64,000 nucleotides of DNA from Limnohabitans sp. JirII-31. Lineage in GTDB: Bacteria > Pseudomonadota > Gammaproteobacteria > Burkholderiales > Burkholderiaceae_C. The stretch is from assembly GCF_002778315.1 (NCBI RefSeq), contig NZ_NESA01000001.1, positions 372,001 through 436,000 on the forward strand. Reading direction: 5' to 3'. Both the position numbers and the translations under genes were made by a program. Below are positions 31,310 to 39,897 of the stretch, piece by piece. Within the stretch, counting starts at the first letter, position 1. Each line of letters opens with the position of its first letter. A model generated the notes under the pieces. That model saw nothing but the letters and a program-made list of their open reading frames with translations, made no database searches and had not been told where the DNA came from.

Positions 31310-32011
31310 TCAGGGATGCCAAACATCGTCGATTTCTGTCACATCCAAGGCAGCATAGTTTTGCGCACATCCATGCAAATGCCATGGGTGTTGACCCGCC
31401 TCTATGTCGAGGCGAACGGCGTCTTCGTTTTGTTTCTTCGCCAGGGCTTTGTGCACCACCTCGGCCGCATCTTTGCGCGCAATCACGATCACCCCATCGC
31501 CATCGGCCACCACCAGGTCGCCGGGATAGACCGTCACACCATCACACACGATCGGTGCGTTCACAGTGCCGTGCCCCAGTTTTTCGGGGCTGCTGGGACC
31601 AATCTTGGTGGCCCACACAGGTGACTGCATGGCCAACAAATCGTCGGTGTCGCGAATGAATCCATCGACGATGGTGGCCTGCAGTCCTTTGACTTTGGCA
31701 TAGAACGCGGCCATGTCGCCCCATTGGGCCCCAGACTCGGGGCATTGCACCACCAGCACATCCCCGGCCTGGGCCAGGTACAGCGCGCGGTGCATCATGA
31801 GGTTGTCGCCAGGTTCACAAAACGCGGTCACTGCCGGGCCTGCAATGCGCACGCCGGGCAGCAAAGGGCGCATGTGTGGCCCCATGGTGGCCAAGCGGCC
31901 TGCAATGCCGCCCATCGCTTCATGCAGATCGGACACGCTGACTTGGCGCGCCAGGGCGCAGAGGTCTGCATCGACGCGGTTGACCTTCAGATAGACGATG
32001 GATTTTTTCAT
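31310..32011 (-). CDS. RraA-like / 4-carboxy-4-hydroxy-2-oxoadipate aldolase family protein
   Basis: A 233-residue protein of the RraA-like aldolase family (HMG/CHA aldolases, LigK/GalC type), which release pyruvate or oxaloacetate from ring-cleavage products. The hallmark DGFIRDTDDL near residue 115 contains the conserved Asp-Gly and Arg-Asp. The GDMAAFYAKVKG segment and PGDLVVADGDGVIVI are also typical. It follows a TauD-type dioxygenase gene by seven bases and is probably co-transcribed with it. Confidence 0.83.
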   Translation of the reverse strand: MKKSIVYLKVNRVDADLCALARQVSVSDLHEAMGGIAGRLATMGPHMRPLLPGVRIAGPAVTAFCEPGDNLMMHRALYLAQAGDVLVVQCPESGAQWGDMAAFYAKVKGLQATIVDGFIRDTDDLLAMQSPVWATKIGPSSPEKLGHGTVNAPIVCDGVTVYPGDLVVADGDGVIVIARKDAAEVVHKALAKKQNEDAVRLDIEAGQHPWHLHGCAQNYAALDVTEIDDVWHP

Positions 32012-32018
32012 GGCGTGC

Positions 32019-32843
32019 TCAAACGGGTGTGTCGCCCGCGAGGGTGATGCGGTGCATCACGCGCTTGAAGCCGTGGTAATCGTTGACCGGGTTGTGTTGT
32101 GTGCAGCGGTTGTCCCAGAACGCCAAAGAGTGGGGCCTCCAGACAAAGCGGCAGGTGAACTCGGCTTTGACTTGGTGTTCAAACAGAAACTTCAAGAGAG
32201 GCGCACTTTCCTCGTCGGTCATGCCCACAATGCCCGAGGTGTGGGCCACGTTCACGTACAAGGCTTTGCGGCCTGTTTCGGGGTGGGTGCGCACCAGCGG
32301 GTGTGCGTGGGTGTAGTTTTTGGGTGCACCTTCTTTGCCATCGGTCTTGAGGCGGTCTTCACGTGTTTTGGACACATCGGCCTTGGCCGAACTGCTGATG
32401 CCTTTCAAGCCATGCAGCAAGGACTTCATGGTGTCTGACAGTGTGTCCCACGCGAGGTACTGGTTGGCAAACAAGGTGTCGCCACCATAGGGGGGAATTT
32501 CATGTGCCAACAGCATCGAGCCCATGGGCGGTTGTTCGAGGTAGGTGGTGTCGGAATGCCAGATGCCACCAAAGTTGTTTTTTTCGTGTTCGAGTTTTTT
32601 GACTTCAATCACACATGGAAAGCCATCCAAGCCTTTGACGAAGGGGTATTCCACGGGCGTGCCCATGGCTTGGGCAAAACGCATGAACTGTTCGGTGCTG
32701 AGGTGTTGATCGCGAAAGAAGATGACCAAGTGTTCGAGCAACGCGGCACGAACGGCTTGCTGCACATCGGTTGACATGGGTTGGGTCAAATCAACCCCGT
32801 GCAACTCAGCGCCTAGTGCGCCTGCGATACGTTGAATTTTCAT
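32019..32843 (-). CDS. TauD/TfdA-family 2-oxoglutarate-dependent dioxygenase
   Basis: A 274-residue Fe(II)/2-oxoglutarate dioxygenase. The facial triad is visible as H and D in IWHSDTTYLE near residue 98 and the distal H in NRCTQHNPVND near residue 250, and the 2-oxoglutarate-binding Arg lies in HRITLAGD at the end. Family members hydroxylate and cleave taurine, aryloxyacids and related compounds. The operon with the aldolase suggests removal of a side chain from an aromatic substrate before ring cleavage; this is inference. Confidence 0.88.
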   Translation of the reverse strand: MKIQRIAGALGAELHGVDLTQPMSTDVQQAVRAALLEHLVIFFRDQHLSTEQFMRFAQAMGTPVEYPFVKGLDGFPCVIEVKKLEHEKNNFGGIWHSDTTYLEQPPMGSMLLAHEIPPYGGDTLFANQYLAWDTLSDTMKSLLHGLKGISSSAKADVSKTREDRLKTDGKEGAPKNYTHAHPLVRTHPETGRKALYVNVAHTSGIVGMTDEESAPLLKFLFEHQVKAEFTCRFVWRPHSLAFWDNRCTQHNPVNDYHGFKRVMHRITLAGDTPV

Positions 32844-32955
32844 TAAATTATTCTGTCACAGCTCACGTTTTTGAGATCCCGCGTTTGTCCGCCCTGCGAC
32901 AAGAGAAACAGGACGTTCATGCCATCCTCTCGCGACAAAAATATTTGGAGTTTGT

Positions 32956-33918
32956 GTGTTCAAAATTCTCATCAAAATCATGGCCTTTGCTTGGCTGGGC
33001 ATTGCCATGCAAAGTCAGGCACAAGACTTTTTGTCGCGCCCCGTCAAGATCGTGGTACCGCAAACACCGGGCGGTGCATCCGATGCTTTGGCGCGCATCG
33101 TGGGGCAAAAGCTCAGCGAGAAATGGCAGCAGTCGGTGGTGATTGAAAACCGTGCAGGGGCCGGTGGCAATGTGGGCATGGAGTACGTGGCGCAAGCGGC
33201 GCCCGACGGCCATACCTTGCTGATGAGCTATGTGGGATCGCACGCGATCAATGCATCGCTGTACAAAAAACTCCCGTTCGATCCTGAGAAAGATTTCGCC
33301 CCTGTGGCCACCTTGGCCACTCTGCCGTTTGTGTTGGTGGCCCGTCCTGATGCTTCTTTCAAAACCGTGAAAGAGTTGGTGGAGCAGGGCAGAAAAGCGC
33401 CACTGACTTTTGGCTCCGCAGGCAATGGGTCGGTGAACCATTTGCTGGGCGTGATGTTCAACTCGGCCGCTGGCACCAAGCTTGAACACATTCCTTATCG
33501 CGGTGCCGCGCCCGCGATGCAAGACTTGATGGGCGGACAAATCAACATGGTGTTCACCAGCTTGCCTTCGGTGGCCGGGTCGATCAAGAACGGGACCTTG
33601 CGTGCCATCGCGGTGACCAGCGGCGCACGTTCATCCAATTTCCCCAGCATTCCCACGATTGCTGAAGCAGGCTACAAAGAGTTTGATGTCTCGCCTTGGT
33701 TTGGTTTGTTCGCCCCAGCCAAAACGCCTGCGGCGGTGGTGCGTCGCATCAACCAAGACATCCAAGAGGTGTTGAAGAACAAAGAAGTGATCGAGAAGTT
33801 CAACGCCCAAGGCGCTGATGTGTTGATCACCCAGCCCGCCGAGTTTGGTGCCCTGTTGAAAAACGACCTCGTCAAATGGGGCGAGGTCGTCAAGGCCTCA
33901 GGCGCACAGATCGATTGA
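32956..33918 (+). CDS. Bug-family tripartite tricarboxylate transporter receptor
   Basis: A 320-residue Bug protein. The short signal peptide (FKILIKIMAFAWLGIAMQSQA) precedes the mature start QDFLSRPVKIVVPQTPGG. VIENRAGAGGNVGMEYVAQ and HIPYRGAAPAMQDLMGG are typical landmarks. The start is GTG 32956, five bases after GGAG. It is divergent from the TauD gene and convergent with the intradiol dioxygenase, so it probably serves this second catabolic block. Confidence 0.9.
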   Translation: MFKILIKIMAFAWLGIAMQSQAQDFLSRPVKIVVPQTPGGASDALARIVGQKLSEKWQQSVVIENRAGAGGNVGMEYVAQAAPDGHTLLMSYVGSHAINASLYKKLPFDPEKDFAPVATLATLPFVLVARPDASFKTVKELVEQGRKAPLTFGSAGNGSVNHLLGVMFNSAAGTKLEHIPYRGAAPAMQDLMGGQINMVFTSLPSVAGSIKNGTLRAIAVTSGARSSNFPSIPTIAEAGYKEFDVSPWFGLFAPAKTPAAVVRRINQDIQEVLKNKEVIEKFNAQGADVLITQPAEFGALLKNDLVKWGEVVKASGAQID

Positions 33919-33931
33919 GGCGCCTGTGCGC
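33902..33931. terminator. possible hairpin at convergent gene ends
   Basis: GCGCACAG and CTGTGCGC form an 8-bp stem with a 14-base loop across the Bug stop codon. A second inverted pair, GCTGCCC/GGGCAGC (33932-33958), follows in the tail of the convergent dioxygenase gene. There is no T tract, so termination is uncertain. Confidence 0.35.
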
Positions 33932-33939
33932 GCTGCCCT

Positions 33940-34884
33940 TCAAGCGCGGGCGGGCAGCACCACGTTCACAGGTTTGCCGCCCTCGGCCTTGCCGGTGATG
34001 GGCGGCTTGGGCAAGCGGTTCTCACCCGGTTCAATCACGAACGTGTAGTCGAGCGAATACCAATCGCCTTCGACCTGTGGGTCAGGCGCGGGCGTGTTGG
34101 TGTGCAGCACGTAGTGACCAATCAGGGCTTGGGTCACCGCAAACTGCACATCGGTTTCCAAAAACGGATCGTCGCTGGAATACACCTGCGAGAACTGGGT
34201 TTTGTAGCCCGGTTTGTTGATCATGAAGTGGATGTGTGCGGGCCGCATGTTGTGGCGGCTTTGTGCCCGCAGCAACGCGCCCACTGGACCACTGAGTGGG
34301 ATGGGGTAGCCCGCAGGCTTGACGCTTTGAAATGCAATGTGACCCTGGGCGTCGGTGGTGAACTTGCCACGCAAATTCATGTCGGCTTGTTCGGGGTCTT
34401 GGTTTTCATAGAAGCCCTCGGCCGAGGTGTGCCACACATCCACGTCGGCATCGGCCACGGGCTGGCCTTGACGGTCACGCACCCAGGCGTTGACGAAGAT
34501 GGGCACGCCTGCCGTGAGCGAACGCACCAGCGATGCCCCCGACGCCATGCGCGGTGCGTCTTGACGCCAAAACGGGCCCATCAAATTCGCGGTGGTTTCG
34601 GACTGGCCGTTGTCGCCGTTGTTGAGCAAGCACACCAGCGACGACAGCCCCATAGAGCCCGCAGCCAACACCACCTCGTTGTGCGAGGGGGTGGTGAGTT
34701 GCCCGAGTTGGGCGATCACGCCACAGACTTGGTGAAACTCGGCTTCGGTGAGTTGGGCGTCGCGCGCAAAACCGTGCAGGTGGATCACCGCTGCTTTCAT
34801 GATGGTTTTGAAGCGTTCGTCGGTGGCGTGCTCCAACTCTGCCAAAACAGCGGTGGTGACGTCTTGCTGGTTTTTGATGATCAT
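33940..34884 (-). CDS. intradiol ring-cleavage dioxygenase (hydroxyquinol/catechol 1,2-dioxygenase type)
   Basis: A 314-residue Fe(III) intradiol dioxygenase. Ligand candidates are the Tyr in SAEGFYENQ, the Tyr in PAGYPIPLSG, and the two His in RPAHIHFMINKPGY. The N-terminal helical dimer domain is that of hydroxyquinol and catechol 1,2-dioxygenases. ATG 34884 overlaps the stop of the class II aldolase-like gene (ATGA); the frame is open 14 codons further upstream. It shares an operon with an extradiol dioxygenase, which is unusual because the two enzymes cut diols in different ways. Confidence 0.88.
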   Translation of the reverse strand: MIIKNQQDVTTAVLAELEHATDERFKTIMKAAVIHLHGFARDAQLTEAEFHQVCGVIAQLGQLTTPSHNEVVLAAGSMGLSSLVCLLNNGDNGQSETTANLMGPFWRQDAPRMASGASLVRSLTAGVPIFVNAWVRDRQGQPVADADVDVWHTSAEGFYENQDPEQADMNLRGKFTTDAQGHIAFQSVKPAGYPIPLSGPVGALLRAQSRHNMRPAHIHFMINKPGYKTQFSQVYSSDDPFLETDVQFAVTQALIGHYVLHTNTPAPDPQVEGDWYSLDYTFVIEPGENRLPKPPITGKAEGGKPVNVVLPARA

Positions 34885-35576
34885 GTGTTTGTCGCTTCGA
34901 TGTCGTCGTGTGTCAGGTAGTCCCACATGCGCTCCACAATGCCACCGTTCCAGGTGGCGCGCTCTTGGGCTTCTTGGGGGGTGTTGAAGATGGATATGTC
35001 GGTATGACCGGCGGCTTGCACCGCATTTTCAACCCGACCCGCATCTTCCAAGAACCAGGCCAAGACCAAGGCTTTTTGAATCGAGTCGGCCACGGTCACG
35101 GCACCGTTGACACTGACCACCACCGCAGGGGCGTTGCCCAAGGTGTCGACCACGCCCTCGGCGGCAGCTTCGTTGCGCACCAGAGCCGTGTGCTCCCACC
35201 GGGGCACGTGTGGGTAAAAGTAGCTAGAGAACCCGTGTCGTGCGCTGGGCGTCAATTTCATGGCGGCGAGGGCCATCACATGCGGTGGGAAAAACCGGCA
35301 AATGCCGTTCACCTCGGTGCGTCGTTTGTAGACCTGTTGGTGGATGCGCACCTCACCCAACACGCCGTCGGGCAAGGGGCCATGGACCGACACCACGGTG
35401 CCACTGTTTTGTGGGGTGAGCAGCCCCATCGGACGTGGGGCGCACACCAGGAAGTGCTCAGCGTCGAGTCGTAAGCTGCAATGGCCATAGGCGGTGGCCA
35501 AACCAGCGCGCGCCAAGGCGCGCCCGGTGGTACGCACAAGCTGCTCTTGTGCTGGCGTAGGGATGGGCTTTGTCAT
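34881..35576 (-). CDS. class II aldolase/adducin-family protein, HCOMODA decarboxylase-like
   Basis: A 231-residue class II aldolase/adducin-fold protein. The usual zinc-binding His-x-His after the EV.IH..VY helix is replaced by GICRFFPPHVMAL, while HGFSSYFYPHV later resembles the branch of non-oxidative decarboxylases acting on aromatic or muconate-type acids. The AYGHCSLRL near residue 29 is the family's phosphate/carboxylate-binding opening. It starts by TGATG overlap with the extradiol dioxygenase gene and ends by ATGA overlap with the intradiol gene. A decarboxylase role in a protocatechuate or phthalate-like route is plausible. Confidence 0.75.
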   Translation of the reverse strand: MTKPIPTPAQEQLVRTTGRALARAGLATAYGHCSLRLDAEHFLVCAPRPMGLLTPQNSGTVVSVHGPLPDGVLGEVRIHQQVYKRRTEVNGICRFFPPHVMALAAMKLTPSARHGFSSYFYPHVPRWEHTALVRNEAAAEGVVDTLGNAPAVVVSVNGAVTVADSIQKALVLAWFLEDAGRVENAVQAAGHTDISIFNTPQEAQERATWNGGIVERMWDYLTHDDIEATNT

Positions 35577-36445
35577 CAGTTTTTGAATTCAGGAATATCG
35601 GGCACCGAGCCCCACATGCAAAACGATTTGGTATCGAACGGAAATTGACGTGGCATGTCATCGGGATCGGTGATCATGCGCACGCCGCTGGAGAACTCGT
35701 AGACCATGCCGTCTGGCCCTTCAAAGTACAAGAACATCGCGCCCGATGTGGGGTGACGGCCTGGGCCAAACACCACCCGCACGCCGTGCTTTTGCAGCAG
35801 ATACCAGGTGCGCATGATGTCGTCGATCGATTCGACCTGGTGGTTGATGTGTTGGACTCCGGCAAAGGTAGACGGGAACAAGGCAATCTTGTGGTGCACC
35901 TCGTCGATGCGCAACAAGGGGGCTTGCCCAATGCGGTCGCTCACCTTGGCGCTGAGCACCTCGGTCCAGAATTTTTCGTCGCGCACCGGGTGGGTGGTGC
36001 GCAGCCCCACATGCGAAAAGCCTGTGCTGCCCGTGTCTCGGGTCGGGAAGAAGCGCACCCCGCAGTGATGTGGGCGAACCACCAGGTCGATGGAGTTGCC
36101 GCTGGGGTCTTTGAAGTTCAAGAACGCTTGGACGTGGCGCATCTCACACGCGTCGGCATCGCCCTGTGTGAAGGCGTACCCAATCTGTTCCAAATGCGCG
36201 GCAGCGTTTTGCAGGGCGGCCTCGTCGCGCAATTCAAAACCCACGGTGTGGTCGCTGGGGTCGCCATCGAAGTACACCAAGGTGTGGTCTCGGTCATCGC
36301 TGCGCAAATACACGCTGCTGCCATGCTTGGGGTTGCCGACTTGTTCGCCCACACGCAGGCCCAAGATGCGGTCGGCGTAGCGGGTGGCACTCTCTAAATC
36401 ACGGGTGCCTAGGCGAACGTAGCGTATGTCGTGGAGATGGATCAT
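35576..36445 (-). CDS. extradiol dioxygenase, BphC-like two-domain VOC protein
   Basis: A 289-residue two-domain VOC protein similar to 2,3-dihydroxybiphenyl 1,2-dioxygenases. Candidate Fe(II) ligands are His in GFSHVGLRT near residue 145, His in QHINHQVESI near 212, and Glu in GMVYEFSSG near 260. The N-terminal domain (YVRLGTRDLESATRYADRI) is the non-catalytic copy. It is the first gene of a three-gene coupled operon and lies downstream of a LysR gene on the same strand. Confidence 0.85.
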   Translation of the reverse strand: MIHLHDIRYVRLGTRDLESATRYADRILGLRVGEQVGNPKHGSSVYLRSDDRDHTLVYFDGDPSDHTVGFELRDEAALQNAAAHLEQIGYAFTQGDADACEMRHVQAFLNFKDPSGNSIDLVVRPHHCGVRFFPTRDTGSTGFSHVGLRTTHPVRDEKFWTEVLSAKVSDRIGQAPLLRIDEVHHKIALFPSTFAGVQHINHQVESIDDIMRTWYLLQKHGVRVVFGPGRHPTSGAMFLYFEGPDGMVYEFSSGVRMITDPDDMPRQFPFDTKSFCMWGSVPDIPEFKN

Positions 36446-36517
36446 CGGTGCTCAGTGACGGTGTACAAGGTGCCCCAGAGCTTATCGACAGTTCAGACCG
36501 TGGCAAATATCGGGTGA

Positions 36518-36534
36518 TCAATTCCTACCATTGA
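36518..36534. promoter_or_regulatory. candidate operator TCAAT-N7-ATTGA upstream of extradiol operon
   Basis: An exact inverted repeat of TCAAT/ATTGA separated by seven bases lies 73 bases upstream of the extradiol dioxygenase start. The same half sites recur as TCAAT-C-ATTGA on the other side of the LysR gene at 37501-37511, suggesting a shared regulator. Confidence 0.45.
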
Positions 36535-36577
36535 TGAAACGAATGGTGCGTTGTGACAGGAAAACGTTTGCTTACGC

Positions 36578-37492
36578 TCATTGTTGGAAAAGTTGCTGAA
36601 ACTGTGCACGCAACCATTGGTTGGCCGAGTCCTGGTGAAAGCGCGTGTGCCAATGCTGGCGAATGTCGATCATGCCAATGTCGATGGGCAAGGGCAGCAC
36701 CCGCACGCCCTCGCCGGGTTTGAAGGTTTCTGCCAACCGGGAGGGAATGGTGACCATCAAGTCGGTCTGCGACACGATGCTGGACAAGCCCATGGAGTGG
36801 GCCACCCGCAAGCCCACCTGGCGCTTGACGCCGAGGTTGCTGAATTCGCGGTCGAGCAGTTGGTCGAGCGAGTCATGGCTGGCCGACGAGGGCAGGTAAG
36901 AGATGTGTGAGCTGTTGAGGTAGGTGTCCAAGGTCAAGGTGTCTTTGATCTTGGAATGGTTCTCTCGAATCATCACCACGTAGTGTTCGCGAAATAGGCG
37001 TTGGATGTAAAAGTTGGGACCAAAGTCGCCAAAGAAACCCACCGCCAAATCAATCTCGCCGCTGGTCAGGCTCGCGTCAATGCGGTCGGTGGGCGTGTCC
37101 ACAATCGACACGCTGACTGTGGGCGCGACTTGGTGAAGGTGTGCCAGCAGCTTAGGTAAAAACACGCGCTGGCCCACTTCGCTGGTGCAAATGGAAAACA
37201 TGCGCTGGCTGGTGGCTGGGTTGAATTGCCGCTGTTCTTCAATGGCTTGTCGCAAATGCCCCAAGGCGGTTTTGACGGGGTCGGCCAAGTTCTGCGCAAA
37301 CGGTGTGGGTTGCATGGCGCCTTGGATGCGCACAAACAGGGGGTCTTGAAAGTAATCACGCAAACGCCCGAGAGCGTTGCTCACAGACGATTGCGTCAGG
37401 CCCAACTCTTCCGAAGCCAATGTGACGCCTTGGGTGCGATAGATGGCGTCGAACACCAGCAGCAAATTGAGGTCAAGGGCGTTGAGTTTCAT
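36578..37492 (-). CDS. LysR-family regulator, NahR/PcpR-like
   Basis: A 304-residue LysR regulator of the branch starting MKLNALDLNLLLVFDAIY, often controlling aromatic catabolism. The helix-turn-helix is GVTLASEELGLTQSSVSNAL near residues 20-40. ATG 37492 is preferred to an ATG 12 bases earlier by family comparison. It stands between the extradiol operon (downstream, same strand) and the hydratase-aldolase pair (divergent), the natural position to control both. Confidence 0.9.
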   Translation of the reverse strand: MKLNALDLNLLLVFDAIYRTQGVTLASEELGLTQSSVSNALGRLRDYFQDPLFVRIQGAMQPTPFAQNLADPVKTALGHLRQAIEEQRQFNPATSQRMFSICTSEVGQRVFLPKLLAHLHQVAPTVSVSIVDTPTDRIDASLTSGEIDLAVGFFGDFGPNFYIQRLFREHYVVMIRENHSKIKDTLTLDTYLNSSHISYLPSSASHDSLDQLLDREFSNLGVKRQVGLRVAHSMGLSSIVSQTDLMVTIPSRLAETFKPGEGVRVLPLPIDIGMIDIRQHWHTRFHQDSANQWLRAQFQQLFQQ

Positions 37493-37500
37493 GTGGTTGT

Positions 37501-37511
37501 TCAATCATTGA
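37501..37511. promoter_or_regulatory. candidate operator TCAAT-C-ATTGA
   Basis: A perfect 11-bp palindrome just upstream of the LysR gene in the divergent region toward the hydratase gene. A looser inverted pair, TTCAA-N7-TTGAA, lies at 37533-37549. Both share half sites with 36518-36534. Confidence 0.45.
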
Positions 37512-37642
37512 TGCCCTCAATAGTAGACATCATTCAAGTCCCCTTTGAAACTGGCTACAGTCTTGCCCTGACAGCGGCACGCACGGCGACCTTCGGCGAG
37601 CGCTGCACCTATTCTTTGTATTGAATCCATGGAGATAGACAC

Positions 37643-38425
37643 ATGATGAACGAAGCAGAAAGACAGCAAGCGGTTGAGCGTTTGTTGCAGGCAGAAAAAA
37701 ACCGCAAGCAGGCAACGCTGTTGTCAGACACCTTTCCGCACATTCAGCTCGAAGATTCTTATGCGATTTCAAGTGCTGTGGCTGCGCAAAAAATCAAAGA
37801 AGGTGCCAAGTTGATTGGCCACAAAGTGGGCTTGACATCCAAGGCCATGCAAGCGTCTTCCAAGATCGATGAACCCGATTACGGCCATCTGCTCGACACC
37901 ATGCTGATTGCCGAGGGTGCCAAAGTGCCGCATGCCAACTTTTGTTTGCCCCGCGTGGAAGTGGAGTTGGCGTTTGTCTTGGGTGAGTCACTCAAAGGCC
38001 CGGGCATTGGTTTGGTCGACGTGTTGCGTGCCACCGAGTACGTGGTGCCTGCACTTGAAATTGTGGATGCTCGCCTGGTCGATCAACGCAAGATTTACGA
38101 CACCGTGGCCGACAACGGTGCCGCAGCGGGCTTGGTATTGGGGGGGCGACCCATCCGACCTTTGGACGTGGATTTGCGCTGGGTCAGTGCGCTGATGTAC
38201 CGCAACTCTGACATTGAAGAAACAGGCGTGGCTGCCGGTGTGCTGGGCCATCCCGCTTTGGGCGTGGCCTGGTTGGCCAACAAACTGGGGCAGCACGGCG
38301 TGACGCTTGAGAAGGGGCACATCATCTTGTCGGGCTCTTTCACGCGTGTGGTGTTCGCCCGCAAAGGCGACACCTTGTTTGGCGACTTTGGTCCTTTGGG
38401 CAGCGTCAGCGTTCAGTTCGTTTAA
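37643..38425 (+). CDS. hpaH: 2-oxo-hept-4-ene-1,7-dioate hydratase-like (HpaH)
   Basis: A 260-residue hydratase of the HpaH/MhpD family, adding water to 2-hydroxy-dienoates from meta cleavage, with Mg2+. Landmarks include IGHKVGLTSKAMQ near residue 57, the acidic metal site in RVEVELAFVLGE near 105, and EIVDARLVDQRKIYDTVADN near 140. ATG 37643 follows GGAGA at 37631-37635. The HpaI-like aldolase follows nine bases later. The true substrate could be a shorter 2-oxo-pentenoate. Confidence 0.85.
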   Translation: MMNEAERQQAVERLLQAEKNRKQATLLSDTFPHIQLEDSYAISSAVAAQKIKEGAKLIGHKVGLTSKAMQASSKIDEPDYGHLLDTMLIAEGAKVPHANFCLPRVEVELAFVLGESLKGPGIGLVDVLRATEYVVPALEIVDARLVDQRKIYDTVADNGAAAGLVLGGRPIRPLDVDLRWVSALMYRNSDIEETGVAAGVLGHPALGVAWLANKLGQHGVTLEKGHIILSGSFTRVVFARKGDTLFGDFGPLGSVSVQFV

Positions 38426-38434
38426 GAGACCGTC

Positions 38435-39193
38435 ATGGATTTGCCTGTCAATGTGTTCAAACGCGCCATTCAATCGGGCGTGCATCAAAAAGGTTTGTGG
38501 ACCACACTGGCCAACACGTATTCCACCGAAGCGGTGGCCGGGGCTGGATTCGATTGGTTGCTGCTGGACATGGAGCATTCGCCCAACGAGATGGACACCA
38601 TCTTGCAGCAATTGCAAACCATTGCAGGCTACGCCACCCAAGCGGTGGTGCGTCCGGTGTGGAACGACCCCTTGGCCATCAAACGCTTGCTCGACATTGG
38701 CGCGCAGACCTTGTTGATCCCGTATGTGCAAAACGCATCTGAGGCGGAGCAAGCCGTCCGCTCCATGCGTTATGCACCGCGCGGCATGCGGGGGGTGAGT
38801 GCCTTGACGCGTGCCACGCGCTTCGGACGCACCCCCGATTACATGCAGCGCTGCGAAGATGAGTTGTGTTTGTTGGTGCAGGTTGAAACCCAGGCTGCCT
38901 TGGACGAGATTGAGGCCATCGCGGCAGTAGACGGTGTGGACGGCATCTTCATCGGACCGGCGGATTTATCGGCCAGTTTGGGGTTTCCCGGCCAACTCAA
39001 ACATCCAACGGTGTTGGCTGCGATTGACGGTGCGATTCAACGCATCCGTGCAGCGGGCAAAGCTGCTGGTATCTTGACTGGGGACAAGGAATTGGCCCAT
39101 CACTTCATCCAGCGCGGCACCTTGTTCACCGCCGTGGGTGTGGACGCCGGCTTGTTGGCGCGCGCAGCAGACGCTTTGGCCAAAGAGTTTTGA
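38435..39193 (+). CDS. hpaI: 4-hydroxy-2-oxoheptanedioate aldolase-like (HpaI)
   Basis: A 252-residue class II pyruvate aldolase of the HpcH/HpaI family. Expected catalytic residues are visible: His in LLLDMEHSPNEMD near residue 45, Arg in AVVRPVWND near 70, Glu in LVQVETQAAL near 150 and Asp in IFIGPADLSASLG near 175. It would split the hydrated product of the preceding gene into pyruvate and an aldehyde. The hydratase-aldolase order matches homoprotocatechuate-type lower pathways. Confidence 0.88.
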   Translation: MDLPVNVFKRAIQSGVHQKGLWTTLANTYSTEAVAGAGFDWLLLDMEHSPNEMDTILQQLQTIAGYATQAVVRPVWNDPLAIKRLLDIGAQTLLIPYVQNASEAEQAVRSMRYAPRGMRGVSALTRATRFGRTPDYMQRCEDELCLLVQVETQAALDEIEAIAAVDGVDGIFIGPADLSASLGFPGQLKHPTVLAAIDGAIQRIRAAGKAAGILTGDKELAHHFIQRGTLFTAVGVDAGLLARAADALAKEF

Positions 39194-39221
39194 ACGCTGC
39201 TGTTTGAGCGCTGTCTGCGTT

Positions 39222-39500
39222 TCAGGCCAACCATTCCTTGAGGCGTTGAAGGGTCAGCCAGCCTCCCAATAAGCGCCGTCCCCAGACCAAGACACGGCGG
39301 GGCTTCCAGATGGCCAAGGCGAGCAAGCCCGCCGCAGAGGGAACCGGGTGGCGGTACAGCCACTGCACCCCCGAACGTGCGCGGTCAAACAACGCAACCG
39401 GTGCTTGAATGGCCTGTGTTTGTTGCGCCCAATTCGCGCGCAGTTGGGCGCTGCGCAGCAGCAGGCGTTGTTGGCGTAACAGCAAGTCGGTGTTATCCAT
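39222..39500 (-). CDS. YqjK-like protein
   Basis: A 92-residue basic protein. The start MDNTDLLLRQQRLLLRSAQL and the C-terminal hydrophobic segment WLYRHPVPSAAGLLALAIW fit YqjK-like proteins that follow yqjD and yqjE. ATG 39500 overlaps the yqjE-like stop by eight bases. Function is unknown. Confidence 0.7.
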   Translation of the reverse strand: MDNTDLLLRQQRLLLRSAQLRANWAQQTQAIQAPVALFDRARSGVQWLYRHPVPSAAGLLALAIWKPRRVLVWGRRLLGGWLTLQRLKEWLA

Positions 39501-39885
39501 GAGACTTGGAGGATTGAAGGCTTTCTTTGTCACGTTCAAGCTCGCTGGTGCTCGCATGAAACATACCCAAAGGGTTGTGCAGTCGCTTGCGCGCCTGCAT
39601 CAACAACACACCGGCAATACCGAGACACAGCACTGCCATGACACCCATGGCGGCCAGTCGGTAACCTTCCCAAAACATCCAGATGATGGTGCTGCACAAC
39701 AGCAAGACACCAACGATTAAAAACACCATGGCGATCGCGGCACATAAAAAACCATCGAACAAACGACGTTTTTCAAACTCCAGTTCCGTGCCGATCAGTT
39801 CAATGCGTACTTGCACCATTTCCAGTGCCGTGGCCATCAATTGCCGCACGGAACCGAATAGTCCGTTTGTTTGGGGATCATGCAT
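39493..39885 (-). CDS. YqjE-like phage holin-family membrane protein
   Basis: A 130-residue inner-membrane protein with two transmembrane helices, FLCAAIAMVFLIVGVLLLCS and LAAMGVMAVLCLGIAGVLL, after an amphipathic N-terminus. This is the YqjE/holin-III-like family found after ElaB/YqjD proteins. It is 12 bases downstream of the DUF883 gene in the same operon. The family's holin name does not imply phage origin here. Confidence 0.82.
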   Translation of the reverse strand: MHDPQTNGLFGSVRQLMATALEMVQVRIELIGTELEFEKRRLFDGFLCAAIAMVFLIVGVLLLCSTIIWMFWEGYRLAAMGVMAVLCLGIAGVLLMQARKRLHNPLGMFHASTSELERDKESLQSSKSHG

Positions 39886-39897
39886 GGCAGGTCTGGC

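Noticed and set aside
39493..39885. Phage holin suggesting a prophage remnant
   Set aside because: The YqjE-like protein is in the standard chromosomal order after an ElaB/YqjD protein, and no other phage gene is nearby.
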